The notes under the pieces: model-generated
Database searches by the model: none
What the model was told of the DNA's origin: nothing
Seen by the model: only the letters and a program-made list of their open reading frames with translations
Assembly (NCBI GenBank): GCA_028275265.1
Contig: JAPWUZ010000152.1
Coordinates: 1 to 6,509 of the forward strand
Length of the DNA stretch: 6,509 bases
Reading direction: 5' to 3'
Source of the DNA: Armatimonadota bacterium
GTDB lineage: Bacteria; Armatimonadota; HRBIN16
Shown: piece after piece, positions 6,027 through 6,509 of the stretch
Layout: every line of letters begins with the position of its first letter
How positions within the stretch are numbered: position 1 is the first letter of the stretch
Translations under genes and position numbers: made by a program

Positions 6027-6509
6027 CGCAATATCTCCTCATCCCGAACGGATGCAGGCGATACGCTGATCGCAGGGGCAAAGCCCGCCAGGGAAGCCTT
6101 TCGCGCTTCCTCTGCGCTCAGGTGGTGAACCAACACTCTGGCAGGCAAGGCCAGCACTGCTGCCGTTGCCCAATCGCCCAACCTGCGGATGCCGGGCACC
6201 CACACGTTCTGCAAAAAGAAGCGGTTGCTGCCGTCGCACCCGCTCAGGTCAGCCACCACGGTGTGCAGTTTACGGTCGCAGGACGCCGCCAGCAACGCCC
6301 ACCACCCCGCGTTGCCAACGCCGACGACGGAGGTCTGTTTCACCCGACGCCGGGAACGCAGCAACGCCAGCGCGGTCAGCGTGTCCTGTACCTGCCACTG
6401 TGCGTCCGTGCGGTTGAAGGTCTCCGGGAAGTTGCCCTGCAGGTTGCGCACGCCGAAACGACGCAGGTGTTCTCCCGTGCCGAAGGCGTCCAGCGTCATG
6501 ACGAGATAA
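6014..6509 (-). CDS. alpha/beta-hydrolase-fold protein (acetyl xylan esterase-like), C-terminal part
   Basis: The 164 visible residues are the C-terminal part of an alpha/beta-hydrolase-fold protein. The frame stays open to the window edge (Tyr-Leu-Val before the Met at 6499-6497), so that Met is internal: it sits in a YLVMTLDAFGTGEH strand-loop typical of the fold. Next come NRTDAQWQVQDTLTALALL, the strand-turn-helix SVVGVGNAGWWALLA, VVADLSGCDG and a VPGIRRLGDWATAAVLALPA stretch. This resembles large secreted or cytosolic hydrolases annotated as acetyl xylan esterase-like. The nucleophile elbow, normally Gly-x-Ser-x-Gly, reads GVGNAG, with Asn (codon 6313-6311) in place of Ser; no obvious catalytic His follows. 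The protein may therefore be a non-catalytic or differently working member. The N-terminal part, including any signal peptide, lies outside the window. Its stop overlaps the glycosyltransferase start by 13 bases, indicating one operon. Confidence 0.7.
   Translation of the reverse strand, partial: YLVMTLDAFGTGEHLRRFGVRNLQGNFPETFNRTDAQWQVQDTLTALALLRSRRRVKQTSVVGVGNAGWWALLAASCDRKLHTVVADLSGCDGSNRFFLQNVWVPGIRRLGDWATAAVLALPARVLVHHLSAEEARKASLAGFAPAISVSPASVRDEEILRWIA
6035..6040 (-). promoter_or_regulatory. Shine-Dalgarno site of the membrane glycosyltransferase
   Basis: GAGGAG on the minus strand lies 8 bases before the GTG start at 6026 and inside the last codons of the hydrolase gene (its Glu-Glu pair). 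It supports the GTG start and coupled expression of the two overlapping genes. Confidence 0.7.

Overview
The window is a compact, GC-rich bacterial segment in which two gene groups meet tail to tail. Two genes on the + strand fill the left quarter. The rest is a minus-strand run of four intact or partial genes plus one broken small gene. There is no non-coding stretch longer than about 25 bases, and I see no RNA gene, CRISPR array, insertion sequence or convincing terminator. The organism cannot be named from this sequence. High GC, tight packing, GTG starts, an aerobic heme A synthase and a URO-D-superfamily protein that is not HemE would fit an aerobic, environmental bacterium of an Armatimonadota-, Chloroflexota- or Planctomycetota-like group; this is a weak inference.

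Left block (+ strand). The C-terminal 166 residues of a FabF-type 3-oxoacyl-ACP synthase II (2-502) are followed after one base by a complete 356-residue URO-D-superfamily protein (504-1574). The second gene has its Shine-Dalgarno sequence inside the end of fabF, so the two are almost certainly co-transcribed.

Right block (minus strand, read right to left). It starts with the C-terminal part of an alpha/beta-hydrolase-fold protein that has Asn where the nucleophilic Ser is expected (6509-6014). This overlaps by 13 bases a 627-residue polytopic membrane protein of the GT39/ArnT-like glycosyltransferase type (6026-4143). Nine bases on is a CtaA/COX15 heme A synthase (4133-3183). After a further 22 bases comes a 446-residue DNA methyltransferase with the TSPPY motif typical of N4-cytosine enzymes (3160-1820). 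The methyltransferase stop codon overlaps, as ATGA, the start of a small downstream gene (1823-1579). That small gene looks split by a single-base frameshift, and it ends 4 bases from the URO-D gene.

The minus-strand genes do not form an obvious pathway: envelope glycan transfer, heme A synthesis and DNA methylation share one transcription unit. The most interesting spot is the methyltransferase with its translationally coupled, frameshifted partner, possibly the decayed or misassembled remains of a modification system. I found no clear evidence of a wholly new system.
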